Assembly (NCBI RefSeq): GCF_022760175.1
Contig: NZ_CP094326.1
Location: 1,972,804-2,036,803, forward strand
Source of the DNA: Zhouia spongiae
Lineage (GTDB): Bacteria; Bacteroidota; Bacteroidia; Flavobacteriales; Flavobacteriaceae
Length of the DNA: 64,000 nt
Direction: 5' to 3'
Each line of letters begins with the position of its first letter. Position 1 is the first letter of the stretch. The translations under genes were made by a program, and so were the position numbers. The notes beneath the pieces were generated by a model. It saw nothing but the letters and a program-made list of their open reading frames with translations, searched no databases and was not told the DNA's origin. Shown piece by piece: positions 44,813-56,020 of the stretch.

Positions 44813-45805
44813 ATGGCAATACTAAATTTTCAAAAGCCCGACAAAGTAATAATGATCGATTCAACCGATTTCGAAGGGAAGTTCGAATTCCGACCTTTGG
44901 AACCTGGTTATGGATTGACAGTGGGCAACGCACTACGAAGAGTTCTATTGTCCTCTCTGGAGGGTTTTGCAATTACATCAGTTAGAATAGATAGCGTAGA
45001 ACATGAGTTCTCTACTATTGAAGGTGTAGTTGAAGATGTTACCGAGATCATCTTGAACCTAAAACAAGTTCGTTTTAAGAGACAAATAGATGATATCGAT
45101 AACGAAACAGTTTCAATCTCTGTAACAGGCAAAGAACAAATTACTGCTGGAGATTTCCAAAAGTTTATTTCAGGCTTCCAGGTGTTAAATCCAGATTTAG
45201 TTATCTGTAACCTAGACCCAAAAGTAAACATCAATATGGAAATTGCTGTTGAAAAGGGTAGAGGGTATGTGCCAGCTGAAGAAAATAAGAAAGCGAATGC
45301 GCCTCTTGGAACAATCTTTACTGATGCTATCTATACTCCGATCAAGAACGTTAAGTATAGTATTGAGAACTATCGTGTAGAACAAAAGACTGACTATGAA
45401 AAATTAGTTTTTGAAATTGTTTCAGACGGTTCGATACATCCAAAAGATGCCTTAACAGAAGCTGCTAAGATCTTAATCCATCACTTCATGTTGTTCTCTG
45501 ATGAGCGTATAACGCTTGAAGCTGATGAAATAGCTCAGACTGAAACATATGACGAAGAGTCGCTTCACATGAGACAGTTGCTAAAAACCAAATTGGTAGA
45601 TCTAGATCTTTCAGTACGTGCTTTAAATTGTTTAAAAGCTGCAGAAGTAGATACGTTGGGTGATTTGGTTGCATTTAATAAGAACGACTTAATGAAATTC
45701 AGAAACTTTGGTAAGAAGTCATTAACTGAACTTGAAGAGCTTGTTAATAACAAGGGATTGAGCTTCGGTATGGATTTGGCAAAGTATAAATTAGATAAAG
45801 ATTAA
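44813..45805 (+). CDS. rpoA: DNA-directed RNA polymerase subunit alpha
   Basis: A 330-residue subunit. The N-terminal dimerisation domain has [20 protein letters not shown], and the C-terminal domain that binds UP elements and activators has [20 protein letters not shown] and [17 protein letters not shown]. Length and domains are normal. rplQ follows after 65 bases. Confidence 0.99.
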   Translation: MAILNFQKPDKVIMIDSTDFEGKFEFRPLEPGYGLTVGNALRRVLLSSLEGFAITSVRIDSVEHEFSTIEGVVEDVTEIILNLKQVRFKRQIDDIDNETVSISVTGKEQITAGDFQKFISGFQVLNPDLVICNLDPKVNINMEIAVEKGRGYVPAEENKKANAPLGTIFTDAIYTPIKNVKYSIENYRVEQKTDYEKLVFEIVSDGSIHPKDALTEAAKILIHHFMLFSDERITLEADEIAQTETYDEESLHMRQLLKTKLVDLDLSVRALNCLKAAEVDTLGDLVAFNKNDLMKFRNFGKKSLTELEELVNNKGLSFGMDLAKYKLDKD

Positions 45806-45870
45806 CACCTGCATAATTTGCGCTCCACCCATGGCGGATTGAAGCAAGATGAAGGTTAAAAGTAAATGTC

Positions 45871-46380
45871 ATGAGACACGGAAAGAAATTTAATCATTTA
45901 GGTAGAAAGACAGCGCACAGAAAAGCAATGTTTGCTAATATGGCCAGCTCTTTGATCGAGCACAAGCGTATTAACACTACCCTGGCTAAAGCTAAAGCTT
46001 TAAAAGTATTTATCGAGCCATTGGTTACTAAGGCAAAGCCTAGTAACAACACTGAGACTGACAAAAGAAACCATAACATGCGTGTAGCTTTCAGTTATTT
46101 AAGAGACAAGCAAGCGGTTAATGAGCTTTTTAAAGAAGTAGGTGTTAAAGTAGGAGATCGTCCGGGTGGTTACACTAGAATCATTAAACTAGGAAATCGT
46201 TTAGGGGATAATGCTGATATGGCTATGATAGAGTTCGTAGATTTCAATGAAACTTATACGACTGAAAAAGCTACTAAGAAGAAATCTACCCGTAGAGGAA
46301 GAAGTAAGAAGGTTTCTGCTGAAGTTGAAGAAGCTCCGAATCAGGAGAATACTGATACTAAAGAAACTTCACAAGAATAA
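45871..46380 (+). CDS. rplQ: 50S ribosomal protein L17
   Basis: A 169-residue protein. Residues 1-115 are the standard L17 ([20 protein letters not shown], and [20 protein letters not shown]). The last 40 or so residues are a low-complexity Lys/Arg then Glu/Thr-rich tail that is common in Bacteroidetes but not in shorter L17s. It ends the translation cluster and is followed by a terminator. Confidence 0.98.
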   Translation: MRHGKKFNHLGRKTAHRKAMFANMASSLIEHKRINTTLAKAKALKVFIEPLVTKAKPSNNTETDKRNHNMRVAFSYLRDKQAVNELFKEVGVKVGDRPGGYTRIIKLGNRLGDNADMAMIEFVDFNETYTTEKATKKKSTRRGRSKKVSAEVEEAPNQENTDTKETSQE

Positions 46381-46403
46381 TGATTAATGTGAACAATCAT
46401 ATT

Positions 46404-46438
46404 AAAAGGGTAAACGTTTTCGTTTATCCTTTTTTTTT
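46404..46438 (+). terminator. Terminator of the ribosomal protein cluster
   Basis: Arms AAAAGGGTAAACG (46404-46416) and CGTTTATCCTTTT (46421-46433), with one G-U pair and a TTTT loop, continue into a long T-run. Confidence 0.9.
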
Positions 46439-46442
46439 ATAT

Positions 46443-46450
46443 TATTTTTG
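46443..46450 (+). promoter_or_regulatory. Putative -7 promoter element for carA-eno
   Basis: TATTTTTG matches TAnnTTTG, 26 bases before the carA ATG and just past the ribosomal terminator. A -33 box would fall inside that terminator and is not clear. Confidence 0.45.
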
Positions 46451-46476
46451 CTAAACTTTTAAAAACAAATTGTTAG

Positions 46477-48884
<2,408 letters not shown>

Positions 48885-48901
48885 TTGAATGTTTTAAATA
48901 C

Positions 48902-48938
48902 AAAAAAAGCGGATGTTATTAAAGCATCCGCTTTTTTT
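48902..48938 (+). terminator. Terminator after eno
   Basis: Perfect 14-bp arms AAAAAAAGCGGATG (48902-48915) and CATCCGCTTTTTTT (48925-48938) with a nine-base loop. Confidence 0.92.
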
Positions 48939-48992
48939 ATACCATTATAAGGAATAGTAATGAACTTAACCCTTTATTAACACTTAATTTTG

Positions 48993-49000
48993 TAAATTCG
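48993..49000 (+). promoter_or_regulatory. Putative -7 promoter element for gltA
   Basis: TAAATTCG is one base from the TAnnTTTG consensus and lies 35 bases before the ATG at 49036. No -33 box was identified. Confidence 0.3.
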
Positions 49001-49035
49001 CAACACTTACAAAAAATTAAAATTCTACTTAACAT

Positions 49036-50319
49036 ATGTCAGACACAGCTACTTTAGAATATGATGGAAAAAAATATGAATTCCCTGTAGTTAAAGGTAC
49101 TGAAAACGAATTGGCAATAGACATCAAGTCGTTGCGTGCGCAATCAGGAATTATTACTATCGATCCTGGTTACAAGAACACAGGTTCTTGCGAAAGTGCA
49201 ATAACCTATCTTGACGGAGAGCAAGGTATATTGCGTTATAGAGGTTACTCTATTGAAGATCTTGCCGAAAAGGCAGATTTCCTGGAGGTTTGTTATTTAT
49301 TGATTTTTGGAGAGCTTCCAAACAAAGAACAATTACATAAATTTCATGAAGATATAAAAGCTCAGTCTATCGTAGCAGAGGATATGAAGAAAATTCTCGA
49401 CGGTTTTCCTCAGTCTGCTCACCCGATGGGGGTTTTATCTTCATTGACAAGTGCTTTGGTTGCATTTAACCCTTCTTCGGTAAATGTATCGTCTGAAGAA
49501 GATATGTACAAGGCAATTTGTAAGATATTAGCTAAATTTCCGGTGCTCGTTGCCTGGGCACACAGAAAGAAAGAAGGATTGCCATTGGAATATGGCGATG
49601 ATTCTCTTGGCTATGTAGAGAACATTGTTAAAATGATGTTCAAGAAGCCGAACAAAGAATACAAAAAGAATCCGGTCATAATCAATGCATTAGATAAGTT
49701 GCTGATCTTGCATGGAGATCATGAGCAGAATTGCTCTACTTCAACCGTTAGGATAGTTGGTTCATCACATGCAGGTTTGTTTGCTTCTTTATCAGCAGGT
49801 ATTTCTGCACTTTGGGGGCCGCTTCACGGAGGAGCTAACCAGGCGGTGATTGAAATGCTTGAAGGAATTAAAGCCGACGGAGGAGATACAAAAAAGTACA
49901 TGGCCAAAGCTAAGGACAAGAATGATCCTTTCCGCTTGATGGGATTCGGACACAGAGTCTACAAAAATTTCGATCCGCGAGCCAGAATTATTAAGAAAGC
50001 AGCTGATGAAGTGCTGGCTGAATTGGGAATCGAAGACCCGGTATTGGATATTGCCAAGGGACTTGAAAAAGAAGCTTTGGAGGACCAGTATTTTGTAGAC
50101 AGAAAGTTATATCCTAATGTGGATTTTTATTCCGGAATTATTTACAGGGCTTTAGGGATTCCTACCGAGATGTTTACTGTAATGTTTGCTTTAGGGCGTT
50201 TACCGGGATGGATAGCCCAGTGGAGAGAAATGCGCCTGAGAAAAGAGCCGATCGGAAGACCCAGACAGGTATATATCGGTGAAAACTTAAGATCATTTTT
50301 AGATATTGACAAGCGTTAA
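49036..50319 (+). CDS. gltA: Citrate synthase (type II)
   Basis: A 427-residue enzyme that condenses acetyl-CoA and oxaloacetate at the entry of the TCA cycle. The catalytic residues lie in LHGDHEQNCSTSTVR (first His), GPLHGGANQAVIEML (second His) and FGHRVYKNFDPRA (His/Arg with the Asp at FD). The N-terminal beta-domain typical of the hexameric Gram-negative form is present (TATLEYDGKKYEFPVVKGT). It is monocistronic with a terminator directly downstream. Confidence 0.98.
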   Translation: MSDTATLEYDGKKYEFPVVKGTENELAIDIKSLRAQSGIITIDPGYKNTGSCESAITYLDGEQGILRYRGYSIEDLAEKADFLEVCYLLIFGELPNKEQLHKFHEDIKAQSIVAEDMKKILDGFPQSAHPMGVLSSLTSALVAFNPSSVNVSSEEDMYKAICKILAKFPVLVAWAHRKKEGLPLEYGDDSLGYVENIVKMMFKKPNKEYKKNPVIINALDKLLILHGDHEQNCSTSTVRIVGSSHAGLFASLSAGISALWGPLHGGANQAVIEMLEGIKADGGDTKKYMAKAKDKNDPFRLMGFGHRVYKNFDPRARIIKKAADEVLAELGIEDPVLDIAKGLEKEALEDQYFVDRKLYPNVDFYSGIIYRALGIPTEMFTVMFALGRLPGWIAQWREMRLRKEPIGRPRQVYIGENLRSFLDIDKR

Positions 50320-50340
50320 ACAGCGTGCCGAATATTCATA

Positions 50341-50372
50341 AAAAAAGCTTCATTAAACAATGAAGCTTTTTT
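50341..50372 (+). terminator. Terminator after gltA
   Basis: Perfect 14-bp arms AAAAAAGCTTCATT (50341-50354) and AATGAAGCTTTTTT (50359-50372) with an AAAC loop. Confidence 0.92.
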
Positions 50373-50380
50373 TATATTTG
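50373..50380 (+). promoter_or_regulatory. Putative -7 promoter element for the amidinotransferase-fold pair
   Basis: TATATTTG matches TAnnTTTG, directly after the gltA terminator and 20 bases before the ATG at 50400. Confidence 0.5.
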
Positions 50381-50399
50381 CTCAAACACTAAAAGCTAT

Positions 50400-51314
50400 A
50401 TGTTGAAACTTAATGTAAAAGATGAAACTTCGAGGCTTCGTGCTGTTGTTTTAGGCACTGCTGAAAATAACGGGCCTACCCCGACAGCAGAAGAAGCTTA
50501 TGATCCTAAATCACTGGAGCACATACTGGCAGGTACCTACCCGATAGAACCTGATATGATCAAAGAAATGGATGCATTTGCCAGAGTTTTTGAGAAATAC
50601 GATGTTAAAGTGTACAGACCTGAGGTTCTTGAGAATTGTAATCAAATATTTTCCAGGGATATAGCTTTTGTGATTGACGACGTCTTTGTTAAATCAAATA
50701 TTCTTCCGGACAGGGAAAAAGAACTTGATGCGATTCAATATGTTATAGATCAGGTTGAGCCGTCGAAAGTCGTGAAACCACCGGAAGATGTACATATAGA
50801 AGGTGGCGACGTTATGTTATGGGGCAATCATATCTTTGTAGGAACCTATAAAGGAAGTGATTATCCTGATCATATTACGGCAAGAACCAATATACAGGGA
50901 GTAGAATTTTTAAAACAACTTTTTCCCGATAAGATTGTAAAAGAGTTTGATCTGGTTAAATCCAAAACAGAAGCCCGGGATAATGCCTTGCATCTGGATT
51001 GTTGTTTTCAACCGGTCGGGGAAGACAAAGGAATCATATATGAAGGCGGGTTTAGAAATCCGGAAGATTATAAATATTTAGTGAACCTGTTTGGGAAAGA
51101 AAACTTATTTCATATCACCCGGGATGAAATGTATAATATGAACAGTAATGTTTTTTCTATAGATACCAATGTAGTGGTCTCGGAGCACAATTTTATCCGA
51201 TTGAATACCTGGCTTCGTGAGCAGGGATTTATTGTGGAAGACATTCCCTATGCAGAGATAGCAAAACAGGAAGGTCTTTTAAGATGTTCAACTTTACCAT
51301 TAATCAGAGGCTGA
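50400..51314 (+). CDS. Arginine deiminase / dimethylargininase-like hydrolase
   Basis: A 304-residue member of the guanidino-modifying (amidinotransferase-fold) superfamily. The acidic catalytic motif is in VHIEGGDVMLWG near residue 140, a His follows in ALHLDCCF, and the nucleophilic Cys is Cys296 in LLRCSTLP. These enzymes hydrolyse arginine or methylated arginine to citrulline, or transfer the amidine group. The substrate is not certain. The next gene starts within its stop codon (TGATG), so it is coupled to a CtlX-like hydrolase, which suggests arginine to citrulline to ornithine breakdown. Confidence 0.8.
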   Translation: MLKLNVKDETSRLRAVVLGTAENNGPTPTAEEAYDPKSLEHILAGTYPIEPDMIKEMDAFARVFEKYDVKVYRPEVLENCNQIFSRDIAFVIDDVFVKSNILPDREKELDAIQYVIDQVEPSKVVKPPEDVHIEGGDVMLWGNHIFVGTYKGSDYPDHITARTNIQGVEFLKQLFPDKIVKEFDLVKSKTEARDNALHLDCCFQPVGEDKGIIYEGGFRNPEDYKYLVNLFGKENLFHITRDEMYNMNSNVFSIDTNVVVSEHNFIRLNTWLREQGFIVEDIPYAEIAKQEGLLRCSTLPLIRG

Positions 51315-52249
51315 TGCAACAACAAATTACAGATACCATACTGATGATTCGTCCGGTTAATTTTCGGATGAACGAACAAACGGCAGTTAACAATTATTTT
51401 CAGGCCGAATTGAAGTTACAAAACGAGACTATAAACCGTAAAGCACAAGAAGAATTTGATGCATTCGTCCAAAAGCTGGTCTCGGTTGGAGTGAATGTAA
51501 TAGTTGTAGATGATACAGTGGAACCCGATACTCCTGATTCGATATTTCCGAATAACTGGATATCATTTCACCAGGAAGGAACAGTCGCTGTATATCCAAT
51601 GTTTGCTGAGAACCGAAGATTAGAGCGGAGGGAAGATGTTTTAGAGCAATTGGAAGCAAAAGGCTTTATAATCGACAATGTGGTTGATTATACAAGTGCT
51701 GAAGATGAAGGTGTCTTTTTAGAGGGTACAGGTAGCCTTATATTAGATCGGGTCAACAGGAAAGCTTATTGTGCATTGTCTCCGAGAGCTGATGAAGATT
51801 TAGTGATAGAGTTCTGTGAAGATTTTGAATATACTCCTGTGATCTTCACAGCCAATCAAACGGTTAAAGAAGAACGGTTGCCTATCTATCATACCAATGT
51901 GATGATGGCATTGGCAGAAACCTTCGCTATTATTTGCCTAGATACGATAGATGATAAAAAGGAGCGTAAAAATGTAGTAAAGCACCTGAAGGAAGATGGT
52001 AAAGAAATCATAGACATTACTGAAGAGCAGATGCAACAGTTTGCAGGCAACATGCTTCAGGTAAGAGGGGCAGGTAACACAGCTTATCTGGTAATGAGTG
52101 AAACGGCTTATAATTCTTTAACCGCGCAACAAACAGCCAAGATCGAAAAACACTGTAAGATAATATATAGTTCATTGCAGACTATAGAAACATGTGGAGG
52201 AGGGAGTGCCCGTTGTATGATGGCAGAAGTTTTTTTACCAAAAAAATAG
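51314..52249 (+). CDS. ctlX: Citrulline utilization hydrolase CtlX-like
   Basis: A 311-residue protein of the same superfamily as its upstream neighbour but a different subfamily. MIRPVNFRMNEQTAVNNYFQ at the start, PDSIFPNNWISFH, the motif EGTGSLILDR, IYHTNVMMAL with the catalytic His and GGGSARCMMAEVF with Cys301 fit CtlX/citrulline ureidase. The ATG at 51314 overlaps the previous stop by one base and is preferred to a longer frame starting inside the upstream gene. It probably hydrolyses citrulline to ornithine; this is known for relatives and inferred here. Confidence 0.82.
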   Translation: MQQQITDTILMIRPVNFRMNEQTAVNNYFQAELKLQNETINRKAQEEFDAFVQKLVSVGVNVIVVDDTVEPDTPDSIFPNNWISFHQEGTVAVYPMFAENRRLERREDVLEQLEAKGFIIDNVVDYTSAEDEGVFLEGTGSLILDRVNRKAYCALSPRADEDLVIEFCEDFEYTPVIFTANQTVKEERLPIYHTNVMMALAETFAIICLDTIDDKKERKNVVKHLKEDGKEIIDITEEQMQQFAGNMLQVRGAGNTAYLVMSETAYNSLTAQQTAKIEKHCKIIYSSLQTIETCGGGSARCMMAEVFLPKK

Positions 52250-52304
52250 TATATTGGTATCGTAATTTTATAAATGAATATATTGCTGCAGATATTAAAT
52301 TTAA

Positions 52305-52718
52305 ATGCTCTCTAAAAAAACCAAATACGGACTAAAGGCGTTGACTTATATGGCTAAGAAAGGCGATGGACGGACGCCTATTTTAATAGCTGAAATAGCT
52401 GAAGAGGAAAATATTTCGAAAAAGTTTTTGGAAATGATTCTCTTGCAGCTAAAAAACAGTGGTTTTTTGGGTTCCAAGAAAGGAAAAGGAGGAGGGTATT
52501 ACTTGCTGAAAGAACCTAAAGACATTACTGTAGCCGCATTGATGAGGGTCTTGGAAGGACCGATTGCAATGCTGCCTTGCGTTAGCCTGAATTTTTATGA
52601 AAAATGTGAGGACTGTAGAACTGAACAGGAATGTTCGCTAAACCGTGTAATGGTGGAGGTTAGAGACAATACCCTGAGAGTGCTGGAGAACAAAACCCTG
52701 GCGGATTTAACAAATTAA
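52305..52718 (+). CDS. Rrf2-family transcriptional regulator
   Basis: A 137-residue winged-helix regulator. It begins MLSKKTKYGLKALTYMAK, with the recognition region PILIAEIAEEENISKKFLEMIL and wing GSKKGKGGGYYL. Three cysteines lie in a CEDCRTEQEC cluster near residue 105, where IscR-type proteins bind a cluster, though the spacing differs. Relatives such as CymR control cysteine and sulfur genes. It lies directly upstream of a sulfate assimilation operon and a 7-bp inverted repeat, so control of that operon is likely. Confidence 0.9.
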   Translation: MLSKKTKYGLKALTYMAKKGDGRTPILIAEIAEEENISKKFLEMILLQLKNSGFLGSKKGKGGGYYLLKEPKDITVAALMRVLEGPIAMLPCVSLNFYEKCEDCRTEQECSLNRVMVEVRDNTLRVLENKTLADLTN

Positions 52719-52742
52719 TTAAAAAAATTTAAATCATTAGTC

Positions 52743-52772
52743 TACTAATTCGATAGAGTATTAGTATATTTG
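52743..52772 (+). promoter_or_regulatory. Putative promoter and operator of the sulfate assimilation operon
   Basis: Perfect inverted arms TACTAAT (52743-52749) and ATTAGTA (52760-52766) flank ten bases. A -7 element TATATTTG (52765-52772) overlaps the right arm by two bases, 23 bases before the next ATG. A repressor bound to the repeat would block the promoter. The Rrf2 regulator encoded just upstream is the natural candidate, by inference. Confidence 0.6.
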
Positions 52773-52795
52773 ACCCCAGATTTGTTAGTTAAGTT

Positions 52796-53074
52796 ATGAT
52801 TACAGAGATAATTCGGTCGTATAAAGCAGGTGTAAATAAGGAAGAAGAAAGCCTTAAGTCGCCTAAACTGCTGGTAAAGGGATCCAACCATAAGATATCG
52901 ATATTAAAGACGATTTCTTGGCGGGTTATAGGAACTATAGATACAATGATTATCTCTTATATATTAACAGGAAGTTTTACTGTAGCCCTGGGTATAGGGA
53001 GTATAGAAGTTGTTTCAAAAATGATATTGTACTATTTCCATGAAAGGGCCTGGAACAAAATTACAAAAGATTGA
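52796..53074 (+). CDS. DUF2061 membrane protein of the sulfate assimilation operon
   Basis: A 92-residue protein. After a polar N-terminal tail of about 30 residues comes the DUF2061 core, KISILKTISWRVIGTIDTM with two transmembrane segments and ending MILYYFHERAWNKI. The family is often found beside sulfate reduction genes and may help sulfate or sulfite handling, but its activity is unknown. It is the first gene of the operon after the putative operator; cysH begins 4 bases after its stop. Confidence 0.85.
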   Translation: MITEIIRSYKAGVNKEEESLKSPKLLVKGSNHKISILKTISWRVIGTIDTMIISYILTGSFTVALGIGSIEVVSKMILYYFHERAWNKITKD

Positions 53075-53078
53075 GTCT

Positions 53079-53702
53079 ATGGATATAAAAAGAATAAATG
53101 AGGAGTTAAGAGATAAATCGCCGGCAGAGATAGTTGCTTGGGCGATTAATTTTGCTGAAAAGCCTGTGGTAACAACCAATTTCAGGCCTTATGAGGCGGC
53201 TATTCTTTATGCTGTTACCCATGTGAAACCGGCTATAGATGTTATTTGGTGTGATACCGGTTATAACACACCCCAGACCTATAAACACGCAGAAAAAATC
53301 ATACGGCAGTTAAAGCTGAACATAGACCTGTACGTGCCTAAGCAAACAGCAGCATACAGAGACGCTATAATGGGAATTCCTGATGTAGATTCGTCGTTGC
53401 ATGATGTTTTTACAAGACAGGTAAAATTAGAACCTTTTCAGAGAGCTATGAAGCATCATAAGCCTGATGTATGGTTTACCAATTTGCGTAAAGGACAAAC
53501 AGCACTCAGGGATTCATTAGATATAGTATCGCTGGGAATTGACGGGGTGCTAAAAGTAAGTCCCTTTTATCACTGGTCTGATAACGAGTTGGATGTGTAT
53601 ATGGAAGAACATCAGTTGGAAAATGAATTTAAATACTTTGATCCAACCAAAGTACATGCAAATAGAGAATGTGGGTTACATGTAACAACTACTAAAAACT
53701 AG
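53079..53702 (+). CDS. cysH: Phosphoadenosine phosphosulfate reductase family protein (CysH)
   Basis: A 207-residue PP-loop family reductase that makes sulfite from activated sulfate. It has AILYAVTHVKPAIDVIWCDTGYNT, WFTNLRKGQTALR and the C-terminal ECGLH with the catalytic Cys. The start at 53079 (MDIKRINEEL) is preferred to an upstream ATG inside the DUF2061 gene. The CC and CxxC cysteines that bind a 4Fe-4S cluster in APS reductases are absent, which points to a PAPS-type enzyme, yet no APS kinase gene lies in this operon. Neighbours are cysD and cysN. Confidence 0.9.
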   Translation: MDIKRINEELRDKSPAEIVAWAINFAEKPVVTTNFRPYEAAILYAVTHVKPAIDVIWCDTGYNTPQTYKHAEKIIRQLKLNIDLYVPKQTAAYRDAIMGIPDVDSSLHDVFTRQVKLEPFQRAMKHHKPDVWFTNLRKGQTALRDSLDIVSLGIDGVLKVSPFYHWSDNELDVYMEEHQLENEFKYFDPTKVHANRECGLHVTTTKN

Positions 53703-53709
53703 AAAGCTT

Positions 53710-54609
53710 ATGTCGGTGCAAAAACATTTACAGACTTTAGAAGAAGAAAGTATATACATTATCAGGGAAGTGGCCGCGCAATTTCAAAAGCCGGTTTTAT
53801 TATTCTCGGGGGGAAAAGATTCGATCACCATGGCACATTTGGCCAAAAAGGCATTTTACCCGGCCAAGATCCCTTTTCCATTTTTACATATTGATACAGG
53901 ACATAATTTTCCTGAAACTATCGAATTTCGGGATAGATTGATGGAAGAACTAGGCGTTGAGTTGATCGTACGCTACGTACAGGACTCAATCGACCAAAAT
54001 AAGGTAAAAGAGGAAACCGGTAAGTATGCGAGCCGAAACTCTTTACAAACGGTAACTTTGCTGGATGCCATAGAGGAACTGGGTTTTGATGCATGTTTGG
54101 GTGGCGCCCGCAGGGATGAAGAAAAAAGCAGGGCCAAGGAAAGGATCTTCTCTGTTCGTGATGATTTCGGACAATGGGATGCTAAAATGCAACGCCCGGA
54201 ATTATTCCAGATCTTAAACGGAAAGATCAATTTTGGTGAAAATGTCAGGGCTTTTCCGATCAGTAACTGGACAGAAGAAGATGTATGGAATTATATCCAA
54301 AGAGAAAATCTTGAATTGCCAAGCATATACTTTGCACACGATCGGAAAATGGTAAAAAGAGACGGAGCCTATTTGGCATATTCAGATTATTTGAATATTG
54401 TTGAATCCGATGAGATTATAGATAAAACGGTACGTTTCAGAACCGTCGGGGATATGACCTGTACAGCTGCCGTTCCGTCAACAGCTGATACTATTGAAAC
54501 AGTTATTAAGGAAAATAAGGCTTCCAAGAGTAGTGAAAGGGGAGCAAGAATAGATGATAAACGAAGCGAATCAGCTTTAGAACTAAGAAAGAAAGGAGGG
54601 TATTTCTAA
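53710..54609 (+). CDS. cysD: Sulfate adenylyltransferase subunit 2
   Basis: A 299-residue PP-loop ATP pyrophosphatase that adenylates sulfate to APS together with CysN. The PP-loop is LLFSGGKDSITMAHLA near residue 28, followed by FPFLHIDTGHNFPETIEFRD and LGGARRDEEKSRAKERIFS. The tail SERGARIDDKRSESALELRK is typical. Its stop overlaps the cysN start by one base. Confidence 0.98.
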   Translation: MSVQKHLQTLEEESIYIIREVAAQFQKPVLLFSGGKDSITMAHLAKKAFYPAKIPFPFLHIDTGHNFPETIEFRDRLMEELGVELIVRYVQDSIDQNKVKEETGKYASRNSLQTVTLLDAIEELGFDACLGGARRDEEKSRAKERIFSVRDDFGQWDAKMQRPELFQILNGKINFGENVRAFPISNWTEEDVWNYIQRENLELPSIYFAHDRKMVKRDGAYLAYSDYLNIVESDEIIDKTVRFRTVGDMTCTAAVPSTADTIETVIKENKASKSSERGARIDDKRSESALELRKKGGYF

Positions 54610-55868
54610 TGGATTTATTAAGAATAAGCACAGCCGGTAGTGTAGATGATGGTAAAAGTACCCTGATCGGTCGTTTACTGTATGACAATAACGCACTAAC
54701 CAAAGAACAAGAAGAACTTATAGAGAAAAAGACAGTCGAAAAAGGATTGCAGGATCTGGATTTTTCCGTGATCACTGACGGTCTTATTGCAGAGCGCGAA
54801 CAAGGCATTACCATCGATGTAGCTCACATTTATTTCTCTACACAGAGCAGAAAGTTTATTATAGCTGACAGCCCGGGTCATGTTGAGTATACAAGGAACA
54901 TGGTTACCGGGGCCTCTAATGCAGAAGCATCCATCATCTTGATTGATGCCAGGAAAGGTCTTCTGGAGCAAAGTTATAGACATTACTTCATCAGCCAGTT
55001 ACTCCGCTTGCACACCGTGGTTTTTTGTGTAAATAAAATGGATCTGGTTGATTATAATGAAGATGTTTTTCTGAAAATTGCTTCAGAGATTAAAGCGATG
55101 ACGGAACAGTTTGAAGATAGTAAACCAACAATAGAGATTATTCCCATCAGCTCATTGAAAGGGGATAATGTAGTGTATCCTTCAGGGGAAACTTCATGGT
55201 ATCAGGGACCTACATTAAATGAGGTTCTTCACGACATCTCATCAGTTGAAGAAGTACAGAAACCGTTTAGGTTCGAAGTACAAAACGTATTGCATGTGCA
55301 GAATGATGAGTTCATTGATTTCAGAGGGTATGCAGGGAAGATATCGAGCGGATCAATAAAAAAAGGAGATGAGGTAGTGGTACTTCCCTCCGGGAATAGA
55401 TCTGCTATCAAGGAAATCAGGAAATACGACCAGACATTTAGTGAAGCCCACGCCGGCGAATCAGTGACCATCAGTTTAAATGATGATATAGATGCCAGCA
55501 GGGGAACGGTTTTAGCATTGCCGGGAGAGCTTCCTTCAGGAGAAAGGTCACTAGAGGCAACTTTGGTATGGCTAAATGAACAAAAAGGCATTTTTGGAGG
55601 GAGATATATATTGCAGGCAGGAAGCCGTACGGTACAGGCTAAATTACAGCAAATACATTATGTGGTTCCGCCGGAAAAGCCATCGCTTAAAGTTGATGCT
55701 TCCGAGTTGAAGCTGAATGATATTTCGAGGGTTTCGTTTAAATTGTCCCAACCGTTATTTTTAGATGTTTACTCAGAGAATAAGGCAAACGGAGCTTTTA
55801 TAGTGATCGACCCTCAAACAAATAATACCGTTGGAGTAGGTTTTGTAGAACGGACCAGCGAATTGTAA
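54609..55868 (+). CDS. cysN: Sulfate adenylyltransferase subunit 1 (GTPase)
   Basis: A 419-residue translation-factor-like GTPase whose GTP hydrolysis drives APS formation. G1 is STAGSVDDGKSTLIGRLL, switch I is EREQGITIDVAHIYF, G3 is IADSPGHVEYTRNMVTGAS and G4 is NKMD. Two beta-barrel domains follow. There is no C-terminal CysC (APS kinase) domain, unlike CysNC fusions. It is the last gene of the operon. Confidence 0.98.
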   Translation: MDLLRISTAGSVDDGKSTLIGRLLYDNNALTKEQEELIEKKTVEKGLQDLDFSVITDGLIAEREQGITIDVAHIYFSTQSRKFIIADSPGHVEYTRNMVTGASNAEASIILIDARKGLLEQSYRHYFISQLLRLHTVVFCVNKMDLVDYNEDVFLKIASEIKAMTEQFEDSKPTIEIIPISSLKGDNVVYPSGETSWYQGPTLNEVLHDISSVEEVQKPFRFEVQNVLHVQNDEFIDFRGYAGKISSGSIKKGDEVVVLPSGNRSAIKEIRKYDQTFSEAHAGESVTISLNDDIDASRGTVLALPGELPSGERSLEATLVWLNEQKGIFGGRYILQAGSRTVQAKLQQIHYVVPPEKPSLKVDASELKLNDISRVSFKLSQPLFLDVYSENKANGAFIVIDPQTNNTVGVGFVERTSEL

Positions 55869-55950
55869 ACAGGCATTATGTTATGTCGTTTCGGACATTA
55901 CCGAAATAAACAGCTGTTTTTTGAAGCTGGATGACATAGCTGTAGAAAAC

Positions 55951-55988
55951 TGAGCGCAGTTGATTATCAATGATTTCAACTGCGCTTA
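55951..55988. terminator. Hairpin between cysN and the exopolysaccharide gene
   Basis: Arms CTGAGCGCAGTTGA (55950-55963) and TCAACTGCGCTTAG (55976-55989) pair over 14 bp with one G-U pair. No T-run follows, so termination efficiency is uncertain, but it stands between two convergent genes. A smaller hairpin TTTCGG/CCGAAA lies at 55889-55906. Confidence 0.6.
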
Positions 55989-56020
55989 GCCTGAAAAGAT
56001 GATGTGAAGTATCCTTCGGA

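Noticed and set aside
29188-46380. Many long antisense and shifted frames inside the ribosomal gene cluster
   Set aside because: They are shadows of strongly biased codon use in real genes, with no motifs or starts of their own.
53040-53078. Upstream ATG for cysH inside the DUF2061 gene
   Set aside because: It would add 13 residues unlike CysH proteins and overlap DUF2061 by 35 bases; the ATG at 53079 fits the operon spacing better.
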